DNA of 64,000 nucleotides, taken from contig CAZKCM010000019.1 of assembly GCA_964551315.1 (NCBI GenBank), positions 1-64,000 on the forward strand. The letters are read 5' to 3'. Source of the DNA: Virgifigura sp964551315 (lineage in GTDB: Bacteria > Pseudomonadota > Alphaproteobacteria > Dongiales > Dongiaceae). The position numbers were made by a program, and so were the translations under genes. The notes beneath the pieces were generated by a model. The model saw nothing but the letters and a program-made list of their open reading frames with translations. It had not been told where the DNA came from and searched no databases. Below are positions 18,182 through 27,520 of the stretch, in pieces. Within the stretch, counting starts at the first letter, position 1. Every line of letters begins with the position of its first letter.

Positions 18182-20344
18182 ATGGATATCGTGAAGGCGC
18201 GCGTTTGGCCGGGCGAACCCTATCCGCTTGGCGCGACTTGGGACGGCAAGGGCGTCAACTTCGCGATCTTCTCGGAGAACGCCGAGAAGATCGAGCTGTG
18301 CCTGTTCGACGACAAGGGCGAGCGGGAGGTGGAGCGCATTCAGCTTCCCGAATACACGGACGAGATCTGGCACGGCTATCTGCCGGACGCTCGTCCCGGC
18401 GGTCTCTATGGCTATCGCGTCTACGGGCCCTATGACCCGAAGAACGGCCATCGCTTCAACCACAACAAGCTGCTGCTGGACCCTTACGCGAAGGCGTTGC
18501 AGGGAACGCTGAAATGGACCGACGCCCATTTCGGCTACACGGTGGGACACCCGGACGCCGACCTGTCGTTCGACGAGCGCGACAATGCCGCGGCCATGCC
18601 GAAATGCCGGATCGTCGATACCGCCTTCACCTGGGGCGAGGATCGCCGGCCGCGCCGTCCATGGCACGAGACGATCATCTACGAACTTCATGTCCGAGGC
18701 TTCACCAAGCTGCACCCGGACGTGCCGGAGGGGCAGCGCGGCACCTTCGCCGGCCTTTCCTCGCCGGCGGTGATCGAATACCTGTCCGATCTCGGGGTTA
18801 CGGCGATCGAGCTGCTGCCGGTCCATGCCTTCATCGACGACCGGTATCTGTGCCAGAAGGGCCTTCGGAACTATTGGGGCTACAATTCGATCGGCTTCTT
18901 CGCGCCGGAGCCGCGCTACTTGAGCAGCGGGCTGCTCGGCGAATTCAAGACGTTTGTCCAGCTCCTGCACGACGCCGAGATCGAGGTCATCCTGGACGTG
19001 GTCTACAACCACACCTCGGAAGGCAACCATATGGGTCCGACGCTGTGCTTCCGCGGTATCGACAACGCGTCCTATTACAAGCTGCAGCCCGAAGACCCGC
19101 GCTATTACGCCGATTTCACCGGCTGCGGCAACGCCCTCGACCTGCATCACCCACGGGTCCTGCAGCTCGTCATGGACTCCCTGCGCTACTGGGTCGAGGA
19201 GATGCATGTCGACGGTTTCCGCTTCGATTTGGCGACGACGCTTGCGCGCCGGAACGGAATCTTCGACAGCCATGCCGGCTTCCTCGACGCCGTGCGCCAG
19301 GATCCGGTCCTGTCCCGCGTGAAGCTGATCGCGGAACCCTGGGACGTGGGCGACGGCGGCTATCAACTCGGCAACTTCCCGCCCGGATGGGCGGAGTGGA
19401 ACGACCAGTACCGCGACACGATCCGGCGCTTCTGGAAGGGCGACGAAGGCCTGATCGGCACCGTCGCCTCCCGCATCACCGGCTCGAGCGACATCTTCGG
19501 CCGGAAGGGGCGGCGCCCCTGGGCCAGCATCAACTTCGTGACGGCGCATGACGGGTTCACCCTCAACGACCTCGTCAGCTACAACCGGAAGCACAACGAA
19601 GCCAACCAGGAAGGCAACCGCGACGGTTCGGACAACAACAACAGCTGGAACTGCGGCACCGAAGGGCCGACGGACGATCCCGAGATTCGGACTTTACGCG
19701 CGCGGCAGAAGAGGAACTTCCTCGCGACCCTGATCCTCTCTCAGGGCGTGCCGATGATGGTGGCCGGCGACGAGTTCGGCCGGACGCAAGGTGGCAACAA
19801 CAACGCCTATTGCCAGGACAACGAGATCAGCTGGGTCGCGTGGGAGGGCATCGACGAGGAGGATCGCAGGCTTCTCGATTTCGTTCGGCGGCTGATCCGG
19901 CTCCGGCGCGACCACATCGTCTTTCACCGTACCCGGTTCTTCCACGGCCAGGTGCTCCCCGGGACCAACGTCAAGGACATCATCTGGCTGCGGCCGGACG
20001 GCCGGGAGAAGGAAGGTGGGGACTGGGAAGTACCCTCTGCCCGCTGCCTGAGCTTTCTGCTGAGCGGCGAGGCCGGCCAGTACCATCTGACGCCCCAGGG
20101 CGAGCCGGAACCGGACGATACCTTCCTGGTTATCTTCAACGCCTATCACGAGGACATCGAATACACGCTGCCGCCGGCCGAGCTGGGGCACCGTTGGGAG
20201 CTGCTGATGGACAGCGCGACCGAAAACGGCCTCGGGGACGGCGAGGTGCTGGCGGCCGGTACGATCTATCCGGTCAAGCCGCGGTCCTTCGTCCTCTTCA
20301 TCCGGCGCGACGACGGAGAAGAGACGGGCGAGCAGGAGCGATGA
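18182..20344 (+). CDS. glgX: Glycogen debranching enzyme (GlgX/TreX)
   Basis: This 720-residue isoamylase-type enzyme hydrolyses alpha-1,6 branches of glycogen. An N-terminal CBM48 domain covers residues 10-100 (YPLGATWDGKGVNFAIFSEN) and is followed by the GH13 barrel. Catalytic motifs are VDGFRFDLATTLAR, LIAEPWDVG and TAHDGFTLNDLV, the last followed by the GlgX signature EGNRDGSDNNNSWNCG. Next to treZ and treY it is the TreX of the TreXYZ route, supplying linear maltodextrins. ATG 18182 is preceded by AGGAGG; the frame extends 32 codons upstream without homology. The stop overlaps the treZ start as ATGA, indicating translational coupling. Confidence 0.95.
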   Translation: MDIVKARVWPGEPYPLGATWDGKGVNFAIFSENAEKIELCLFDDKGEREVERIQLPEYTDEIWHGYLPDARPGGLYGYRVYGPYDPKNGHRFNHNKLLLDPYAKALQGTLKWTDAHFGYTVGHPDADLSFDERDNAAAMPKCRIVDTAFTWGEDRRPRRPWHETIIYELHVRGFTKLHPDVPEGQRGTFAGLSSPAVIEYLSDLGVTAIELLPVHAFIDDRYLCQKGLRNYWGYNSIGFFAPEPRYLSSGLLGEFKTFVQLLHDAEIEVILDVVYNHTSEGNHMGPTLCFRGIDNASYYKLQPEDPRYYADFTGCGNALDLHHPRVLQLVMDSLRYWVEEMHVDGFRFDLATTLARRNGIFDSHAGFLDAVRQDPVLSRVKLIAEPWDVGDGGYQLGNFPPGWAEWNDQYRDTIRRFWKGDEGLIGTVASRITGSSDIFGRKGRRPWASINFVTAHDGFTLNDLVSYNRKHNEANQEGNRDGSDNNNSWNCGTEGPTDDPEIRTLRARQKRNFLATLILSQGVPMMVAGDEFGRTQGGNNNAYCQDNEISWVAWEGIDEEDRRLLDFVRRLIRLRRDHIVFHRTRFFHGQVLPGTNVKDIIWLRPDGREKEGGDWEVPSARCLSFLLSGEAGQYHLTPQGEPEPDDTFLVIFNAYHEDIEYTLPPAELGHRWELLMDSATENGLGDGEVLAAGTIYPVKPRSFVLFIRRDDGEETGEQER

Positions 20345-22194
20345 AACGTGCGCACGCGATGCCCTTCGGGGCGGAAGTTCAGCCGGAAGGCGGTGTCCGC
20401 TTCCGGCTGTGGGCGCCGTCGGCCGACAGGGTCGATCTGTGCTTGGGGGCGCCGGACGCACCCCGCATCCTGGCGATGGACCGGCTGGCGGGCGGCTGGT
20501 ACGAGCTCCGGGTTCCGGAGGCGCGGGCGACGATGCGTTACACCTACCGGATCGACGGGGGCCCGCGGGTGCCCGATCCGGCATCCCGCTTCCAGCCGGA
20601 GGATGTGCATGGAGCAAGCGAGGTCGTCGATCCGGGTCACTTCGACTGGACCGACGGGTCGTGGCACGGCCGCCCGTGGGAGGAGGCGGTGCTCTACGAA
20701 CTCCACATCGGCACCTTCACGGAGCAGGGGACCTATGACGGCGTTGCGCAGCGCCTCGACCATCTGGTCGAACTCGGCGTCACCGCAGTCGAACTAATGC
20801 CGCTGTCGGAAGCTCCGGGCGGCCGGAACTGGGGCTATGATGGGGTGCAGCTTTTCGCGCCAGAGGCGCGGTACGGTCGCCCGGAAGACCTGAAGCGCCT
20901 CATCCAGGCAGCGCACGCACGCGGCCTCATGCTGTTCGTCGACGTCGTCTACAACCATTTCGGTCCGGAGGGGAACTACCTCCACCATTACGCGGAGGCG
21001 TTCTTCTCAGACCGTCATCACACGCCCTGGGGCGCCGCCCTAAACTTCGATGGGCCGAACAGTCGCACCGTCCGGGACTTCGTCATCCACAACGCCCTTT
21101 ACTGGATTGAGGAGTTCAACCTCGACGGCCTGCGGCTCGACGCCGTTGACCGGATTATCGACGACAGCGAGCCCGATATCCTGAGCGAGCTGGCCGCCGC
21201 GGTGCGGAGCGCCGTCGGCGACCGGCGCCATGTCCATCTGGTGCTCGAGAACGACCGGAACGCCGCGCACCGGCTCGAGCGTGACGCAGGCGGTCGCCCG
21301 CGCAGCTTCACGGCCCAGTGGAACGACGACATCCACCATGTCTATCACGGGCTGCTGACCGAGGAGACAGGCGGCTACTACCGGGACTATGCCGATCGCC
21401 GGATCGAACGCCTCGGCCGCGCCTTGACGCAGGGATTCGTCTACCAGGGCGAACCGTCGGTGCACCGGGGCGGGCAGCGCCGCGGCGAGCCGAGTGCGCA
21501 CCTTCCGCCGACGGCGTTCGTGAGCTTCCTGCAGAACCATGATCAGATCGGCAACCGCGCCTTCGGCGAACGGATCGACGCGCTGGCGCCGGCCGAAGCT
21601 GTGGAAGCGGCAGCGGCCATCCTCCTTCTCGCGCCGTCGCCGCCCTTGCTCTTCATGGGCGAGGAGTGGGCGGCGCCGCAGCCCTTCTACTTCTTCTGCG
21701 ACTTCGGGCCGGAGCTGGCGCAGAAGGTTCGTGACGGCCGCCGCAAGGAGTTTGCGCGCTTTCCCGAGTTCACTCACCCGGCCGCGCGTGAGCGGATCCC
21801 CGACCCCAATGCGCCCGATACCTTCCGCGCCTGCATCCTGGACTGGTCGGATCGCGAGCGGTCGCCCCACCGCGAGCGGCTGGCCCTGTACCGGCGCCTG
21901 CTTAGGCTTCGTCACGCGGAGATCGTGCCGCGGCTCAAGGGCGTCGGCGGCGGCATCGGCGCCTTCGAGGTTCTCGGCGAACGCGGTCTTCTCGCCCGGT
22001 GGGGGCTCGCCGACGGCGCGCGTCTGACACTCGTTGCCAATATGGGGCCCGACGCCGCTCCCGTCGTTGCGGGATTGCCGGCGGGGCGGCTGCTTTTCGC
22101 GACCGACGGGCAGGATCCGGTCGGTCTCTCGAAGGGCGCCATGCCGCCCTGGTCTGTGGCGTGGTTTCTTGACGGCGGCGGGGCGGCGGCATGA
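20341..22194 (+). CDS. treZ: Maltooligosyltrehalose trehalohydrolase
   Basis: The 617-residue GH13 enzyme releases trehalose from maltooligosyltrehalose made by TreY. An N-terminal CBM48-like sandwich (VRFRLWAPSADRVDL) occupies the first 100 residues. The barrel carries WEEAVLYELHIGTFT, VYNHFGPEGNYLH, DGLRLDAVDRIID with the nucleophile, HLVLENDRN with the acid and LQNHDQIGNRAFG with the third carboxylate, which are TreZ signatures. LLFMGEEW and a C-terminal sheet domain follow. It overlaps glgX by four bases at the start and malQ by four bases at the end. Confidence 0.95.
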   Translation: MKRAHAMPFGAEVQPEGGVRFRLWAPSADRVDLCLGAPDAPRILAMDRLAGGWYELRVPEARATMRYTYRIDGGPRVPDPASRFQPEDVHGASEVVDPGHFDWTDGSWHGRPWEEAVLYELHIGTFTEQGTYDGVAQRLDHLVELGVTAVELMPLSEAPGGRNWGYDGVQLFAPEARYGRPEDLKRLIQAAHARGLMLFVDVVYNHFGPEGNYLHHYAEAFFSDRHHTPWGAALNFDGPNSRTVRDFVIHNALYWIEEFNLDGLRLDAVDRIIDDSEPDILSELAAAVRSAVGDRRHVHLVLENDRNAAHRLERDAGGRPRSFTAQWNDDIHHVYHGLLTEETGGYYRDYADRRIERLGRALTQGFVYQGEPSVHRGGQRRGEPSAHLPPTAFVSFLQNHDQIGNRAFGERIDALAPAEAVEAAAAILLLAPSPPLLFMGEEWAAPQPFYFFCDFGPELAQKVRDGRRKEFARFPEFTHPAARERIPDPNAPDTFRACILDWSDRERSPHRERLALYRRLLRLRHAEIVPRLKGVGGGIGAFEVLGERGLLARWGLADGARLTLVANMGPDAAPVVAGLPAGRLLFATDGQDPVGLSKGAMPPWSVAWFLDGGGAAA

Positions 22195-24425
22195 CGGTCG
22201 AAGAAATCGAGCTCGACCGCCTTGCTCGGCGCCTCGGCATTCAGGGCGATTATCAAGACGCTTACGGCCGATGCCGTCGCGTCTCGTCGAGCACGAAGCG
22301 CAGCCTGCTGGCCGCCATGGGTTTCTCCGTTGGGGACGCGCAGGCGGTGGCCGCCTCGGCGCGGACCGTCGAAGAGGCTTCCTGGCGGCGACCTCTGGAC
22401 CCGATCCTCGTCGCCGTGCAAGGCGAGCCGCTGCCGCCGATCCCGATCGTCCTCGAGTCAGTCCGAGCCGGTGCATCGCTCTCCTGGACGGTGGAGGAAG
22501 AGACCGGGCGGATCCATCGTGGCGAAGTGAGTGTCGGGGCTCTGCCGATCATGGCGACCCATGTGCTCGACGGCCGCGCCATGGAGCGTCGCGGCCTAAG
22601 CCTCCCGATCGCGCCGCGCCCCGGCTATCATCGGGTCCGAGTGGCGGGGACCGCCCTCGACGCGGCCGCCTCCATGGTGCTGATCGTGGCGCCGCCCCGC
22701 TGCTACATCCCGAAGTGCCTCGAAGGCGAAGGCAGAGCCTGGGGCGTAACCGTCCAGCTCTACGCTCTTCGTTCGGCGCGGAACTGGGGCATCGGCGACT
22801 TCACCGACCTTCGCCGGCTCGCGGAGAACCTCGCTCCGCTCGGCGCGAGCGTGATCGGCGTCAACCCGCTGCACGCCCTGTTCCTCGACAATCCGCGGCA
22901 CGTCAGCCCTTACTCGCCGGCGAGCCGTCTCTTTCTCAACGTCCTTTACATCGACGTCGAGGCGGTCCCCGACCTCGCCGAAAGCGATGCCGCGCGCGCG
23001 TTGATCGAGGGCATGCGGGCCGACGGTCGGATCGACCGGCTTCGGGATGCGCCTCTCGTCGATTACGCCGGCGTCGCGGCGGCGAAGCGGCCGGTCTTCG
23101 AGGCACTCTATCGATCCTTCCGCGCGAACCACCTCGACCCCGGCGGAACGGAGCGGGCCGCCGCGTTCCGTGCATTCCAGGCGCACGGCGGACCGGCGCT
23201 CGAAACCTTTGCGCTGTTCGAAGCTCTTTCGGAGCACTTCCGAAGCGGTAACGGCGGCCATGGCTGGAAGGCCTGGCCGGCCGCATATCATGACCCTGAA
23301 TCACCGGAGGTGTCCGCGTTCGCCGCGGCGCATGGCGAGCGGATCGAGTTCTTCCAGTATCTTCAGTGGCAGGCGGATCTCCAGCTTCAGGCGGTCGCGG
23401 AGACTTGCGCCCGGGCCGGAATGCGGATCGGCCTCTACCGCGACCTGGCGCTCGGGGTCGATGCCGGCGGCGCGGATGCCTGGGCACAGCGCGCGGTCTT
23501 CGCCGAGGGCGTTTCGATCGGGGCCCCGCCCGATGCCTTCAACAGCAAGGGCCAAAACTGGGGGCTGCCGCCGATCATCCCGCACGCGTTGAGGGAGAGA
23601 GCCTACGAACCGCTGATCGAGGTCTTGCGGGCCAACATGCGTCACACCGGGGCGCTCAGAATCGACCACATTCTCGGCTTCATGCGGCTTTTCTGGGTAC
23701 CTGATGGCAAGACTCCGGACGAAGGCGGGTATGTCGATTATCCGTTTTCCGACCTGCTGGGGATCCTCGCGCTGGAAAGCCATCGCAACCGATGCCTCGT
23801 CATCGGCGAGGATCTGGGGACGGTTCCCGAGGGGCTGGTCGAGCGCCTTCATCGGTGCGGCGTGCTGTCTTATCGCCTGCTTTATTTCGAGCAGACCGGC
23901 GAGGGCGAGTTCCTGCCGCCGGAGGCGTATCCGCCGATGGCTCTTGTCTCTGTGACGACGCACGACCTGCCGACATTGGCCGGGTACTGGCGCGGCCACG
24001 ACATCGACCTGCGGGCCAAGCTCGGCCTCCTCAACTCGGAGGAAGCGTTGCGCGACGCGCACCGCACGCGCGACCGCGACCGCCTTCGGCTGCTCGACGC
24101 GCTGCGTGGTCAGGGGCTCCCGGCGGCCGACGCCGGTTCCGAAGCGGAGCTTCGCGGAGGGGCGGCGCCGTCCGACGAGCTGGTGCGCTCGATCTATCGA
24201 TTTCTGGCGCGCACGCCGGCAAAGCTGCTGGTGGTGTCGCTCGAGGACGTCCTTGGAGCGGAAGATCAGCCCAATCTTCCGGGAACGACGGACGAACATC
24301 CCAATTGGCAACGCAAGCTGCCGCTCGATCTCGACGGGCTGGCGACCGATCCCAGGATCCGGACGCTGGCGGCGGCCCTGCGCGAGGTCCGCCCGGCTGC
24401 GTCGTCGGGTCAAGGCGGGCGATGA
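22191..24425 (+). CDS. malQ: 4-alpha-glucanotransferase (amylomaltase)
   Basis: The 744-residue GH77 enzyme disproportionates maltodextrins. The first 170 residues are the extra N-terminal region of long bacterial MalQ proteins. The GH77 barrel starts near WGVTVQLYALRSARNWGIGDF. Catalytic motifs are RIDHILGFMRLFWVP (nucleophile), EDLGTVPEG (acid/base) and THDLPTLAGYW. INPLHAL-like VNPLHALF and YSPASRLFLN are also typical. In this setting it would re-extend short maltodextrins left by TreY and TreZ. It overlaps treZ by ATGA and treY by ATGA. Confidence 0.94.
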   Translation: MTVEEIELDRLARRLGIQGDYQDAYGRCRRVSSSTKRSLLAAMGFSVGDAQAVAASARTVEEASWRRPLDPILVAVQGEPLPPIPIVLESVRAGASLSWTVEEETGRIHRGEVSVGALPIMATHVLDGRAMERRGLSLPIAPRPGYHRVRVAGTALDAAASMVLIVAPPRCYIPKCLEGEGRAWGVTVQLYALRSARNWGIGDFTDLRRLAENLAPLGASVIGVNPLHALFLDNPRHVSPYSPASRLFLNVLYIDVEAVPDLAESDAARALIEGMRADGRIDRLRDAPLVDYAGVAAAKRPVFEALYRSFRANHLDPGGTERAAAFRAFQAHGGPALETFALFEALSEHFRSGNGGHGWKAWPAAYHDPESPEVSAFAAAHGERIEFFQYLQWQADLQLQAVAETCARAGMRIGLYRDLALGVDAGGADAWAQRAVFAEGVSIGAPPDAFNSKGQNWGLPPIIPHALRERAYEPLIEVLRANMRHTGALRIDHILGFMRLFWVPDGKTPDEGGYVDYPFSDLLGILALESHRNRCLVIGEDLGTVPEGLVERLHRCGVLSYRLLYFEQTGEGEFLPPEAYPPMALVSVTTHDLPTLAGYWRGHDIDLRAKLGLLNSEEALRDAHRTRDRDRLRLLDALRGQGLPAADAGSEAELRGGAAPSDELVRSIYRFLARTPAKLLVVSLEDVLGAEDQPNLPGTTDEHPNWQRKLPLDLDGLATDPRIRTLAAALREVRPAASSGQGGR

Positions 24426-27418
24426 TAAGCGCCGCGCCGACACCCTCGCCCGGATCAATCCCGTCCGATACGCCCATCGCGACCTACCGTTTCCAGTTCA
24501 ATAGGGAGTTCACGTTCCGCGACGCCGAACGGCTGATTCCCTATCTGCACGCCCTCGGCGTCAGTCACCTCTATGCGTCGCCCTACCTGAAGGCGCGGTC
24601 CGGGAGCACCCACGGATACGACATAATCGATCACAACGCGCTCAACCCCGAACTCGGTGACGACGACGATTTCGAGGCGCTCGTCTCCGCCTTGCGGCGT
24701 CACGGCATGGGTCAGATCGTCGATTTTGTGCCCAACCACATGGGTGTCGGTATGGCGGACAACGAGTGGTGGCTGGACGTGCTGGAGTGGGGATCCTCTT
24801 CGCCCTTTGCGAAGTATTTCGACATCGATTGGGATCCGGCCAAACCGGAACTCCGCGGCAAGGTATTGCTGCCCGTTCTTGGCGACCATTACGGGGAGGC
24901 CCTGGAACGCGGGGAGCTGCAGCTGCGATTCGAGGCCGAGCAGGGCAGCTTCAGCGTCTGGTATCATGGTCACCGCTTTCCGATCGCGCCGCGGCGCTAC
25001 GCCCGGATTCTCGATGCCGCCCTCGACGAGATCCAGCGGGACCTTCCGGGCGGCGGCGTGGACGAGCTTCGCCGGCTCGTCGCGGCGTTTCGCGGCCTCC
25101 GCACCGGAGAGATCCCCCTGCGCCACCGCCCAGCCGAGCGGCAGCGGGCCATCGAGCTGAAAGGGGCGCTCGCCGACCTTTGCCGTCACGATCCCGCTGT
25201 CAGCGCGGCCATTGCGCGGGCGGTAGCGTTGTTCAACGGCACGCCGGGGGAGCCCCGCAGCTTCGAGCCGCTTCACCGGCTTCTCGAGGCCCAGTCCTAT
25301 CGTCTCGCCTTCTGGCGCGTAGCCGCGGACGAGATCAACTACCGCAGATTCTTCGACATCAATGATCTTGCCGGACTGCGGATCGAGCTGCCGGAACTGT
25401 TCGAGCGGACTCACCAGCTGGTCTTCCGCCTGATCGCCGAGGGCAAGGTGCACGGCCTGCGGATCGACCACGTCGATGGCCTCTACGATCCACGGGAATA
25501 CTGCGAGCGGATCCAGGAGCGGTATCGCGACATCCGCGGCGCCGCGGTGACGGCGAGCGCATCGGCGTTAGGGGCCGCAGGGACCGCGGCCCGATCGGCG
25601 GACGAGCAACCGATGCTCTTCCTGGTCGTCGAGAAGATTCTCGCCCAGCATGAGCGGCTTCGCGAGGACTGGCCGATCGCGGGCACCACGGGTTACGAGT
25701 TCGTCAACCTCGCCAATGGGTTGTTCGTCGATCCGGCCGGCGAGCGGCCGCTGGACCGAATCTACCGCCGGTTCATCGGCGAGCGGGTCTCCTTCGACGC
25801 GGTTCTCTACGCCGCCAAGAAACAGGTCATGGGCAATATCCTGGCGAGCGAGCTGACGGTTCTGGCGAGCGATCTTGCCCGCATTTCCGAGAGCAACTGG
25901 CGCACACGGGACTTCACGCTGAGTGGCCTTCGGGAAGCGCTGAAGGAGGTCGTGGCCTGTTTCCCGGTCTACCGGACCTATGTCACCGACCGGGGCGCAA
26001 GCGCGGAAGACCGCCGCGATATCGACTGGGCCGTCGGACAGGCGCGCAAGCGCCATGCCCTGCCCGACAGCAGCATCTTCGACTTCATCCACGATGCGCT
26101 CACGACCGACCTGGTCCGCGGGGCGCGGCACGGCTACAGCCGCCGGGCCGTCATTCGCTTCGCCATGAAGTTTCAGCAATACACCGGTCCCGTCATGGCG
26201 AAGGGTCTCGAGGACACGAGCTTCTATCGCTACAACCGGCTTATCTCCCTGAACGAGGTCGGCGGCGACCCTCGCCGATTCGGCGTATCGGTCGCCGCCT
26301 TTCACCATGTGACGCAGGAGCGCGCGCGCCGCTGGCCGGCAACGATGCTGACCACCGCCACGCACGACACGAAGCGCGGCGAGGACGTGCGCGCCCGCAT
26401 CGACGTGCTGTCCGAGATTCCGCGGGAATGGGGGCGGCGGGTGCGGCGCTGGGCGCGGATGAACCGTCGGAACAAGCGCGATTCCGACGGCCGGCCAGCT
26501 CCAACCGCGAACGATGAATACCTGATCTACCAGACGATACTCGGCGCGTGGCCTATGGAACTCCTCGACCGCGATCCGCTCGATCCGGAAGCCGTCGCGG
26601 CGTTTCGGGAGCGATGCGTCGCCTATGCGATCAAGGCGGTTCGGGAAGGCAAGCAGAACTCGAGCTGGAGCAACCCGGACCCGGACTACGAAGAGGCAAT
26701 GACCGGCTTCGTACGACAGATTCTGGACTCGACGCGGACGAACCCGTTCTTGGCCGACTTCCTGCCCTTTCAGCGGCGCGTGGCGATCCTTGGGATGCTG
26801 AACGGATTGTCGCAGACGGTCCTTAAGCTGACGCTGCCCGGTGTTCCCGATATCTATCAGGGCGGCGAGATGTGGGACCTCAACCTCGTCGATCCCGACA
26901 ACCGGAGGCCCGTGGACTACGACCGGCGGATCGACGCGCTGAACCGGCTGCGGCAGAGCTTCCCGGACGACGGCCCGGCATCGCCGGACGATGTGGCGAG
27001 CCTGCTCAAGACCTGGCCAGACGGCCGCGTCAAGCTTTACGTCGTCTGGCGGTTGCTGACGCTTCGGAACCACCATCCCGAGCTGTTCCGGAGCGGCGGT
27101 TATCAGCCGCTCGCGACCACGGGAGCGGCTGCCGATCACGTCTGCGCCTTCGCCCGGGAAGGCAAGGGGATTACGCTGGTCGTCATCGTTCCCCGGCTCC
27201 TGGCCGGGCTCATCGGCGAGCCCGAGGGCCTTCGGCCCGGCCATGTCTCCTGGAACGATACCGCGGTCGCCCTTCCGTCCGCTTGGAACGGCGGCGCATT
27301 CCGCGCCGTTTTTACGGGCGAGCACTTCGCCGCCGGAGCACGGGACGAAGGGCTGCCACTGGATGTACTCCTGGCACATTTTCCGGTGGCGGTTCTCATC
27401 TCGACCGCGGCCGCTTGA
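24422..27418 (+). CDS. treY: Maltooligosyltrehalose synthase
   Basis: The 998-residue GH13 enzyme rearranges the reducing-end glucose of maltodextrins from alpha-1,4 to alpha,alpha-1,1, making maltooligosyltrehalose for TreZ. TreY features are TYRFQFNREFTFRDAERLIPYL at the start, SHLYASPYLKARSGSTHGYD, DFVPNHMGV, EINYRRFFDINDLAGLR, GLRIDHVDGLYDP with the nucleophile, VVEKIL with the acid, and TATHDTKRGEDVRAR with the third carboxylate. Near the end, LPGVPDIYQGGEMWDLNLVDPDNRRPVDY is the family C-terminal signature. The length is at the upper end for the family. It is the last gene of the overlapping glgX-treZ-malQ-treY set. Confidence 0.95.
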   Translation: MISAAPTPSPGSIPSDTPIATYRFQFNREFTFRDAERLIPYLHALGVSHLYASPYLKARSGSTHGYDIIDHNALNPELGDDDDFEALVSALRRHGMGQIVDFVPNHMGVGMADNEWWLDVLEWGSSSPFAKYFDIDWDPAKPELRGKVLLPVLGDHYGEALERGELQLRFEAEQGSFSVWYHGHRFPIAPRRYARILDAALDEIQRDLPGGGVDELRRLVAAFRGLRTGEIPLRHRPAERQRAIELKGALADLCRHDPAVSAAIARAVALFNGTPGEPRSFEPLHRLLEAQSYRLAFWRVAADEINYRRFFDINDLAGLRIELPELFERTHQLVFRLIAEGKVHGLRIDHVDGLYDPREYCERIQERYRDIRGAAVTASASALGAAGTAARSADEQPMLFLVVEKILAQHERLREDWPIAGTTGYEFVNLANGLFVDPAGERPLDRIYRRFIGERVSFDAVLYAAKKQVMGNILASELTVLASDLARISESNWRTRDFTLSGLREALKEVVACFPVYRTYVTDRGASAEDRRDIDWAVGQARKRHALPDSSIFDFIHDALTTDLVRGARHGYSRRAVIRFAMKFQQYTGPVMAKGLEDTSFYRYNRLISLNEVGGDPRRFGVSVAAFHHVTQERARRWPATMLTTATHDTKRGEDVRARIDVLSEIPREWGRRVRRWARMNRRNKRDSDGRPAPTANDEYLIYQTILGAWPMELLDRDPLDPEAVAAFRERCVAYAIKAVREGKQNSSWSNPDPDYEEAMTGFVRQILDSTRTNPFLADFLPFQRRVAILGMLNGLSQTVLKLTLPGVPDIYQGGEMWDLNLVDPDNRRPVDYDRRIDALNRLRQSFPDDGPASPDDVASLLKTWPDGRVKLYVVWRLLTLRNHHPELFRSGGYQPLATTGAAADHVCAFAREGKGITLVVIVPRLLAGLIGEPEGLRPGHVSWNDTAVALPSAWNGGAFRAVFTGEHFAAGARDEGLPLDVLLAHFPVAVLISTAAA

Positions 27419-27520
27419 CTTGAGCTTTGCCCGCAACATGGCTAGCGTTCCGGGCGGCTCGGTCATCGAGATGGCCCACAGCGGCTAGGCGCGACACCTC
27501 CGAGACCCGGTTCTCCCTGG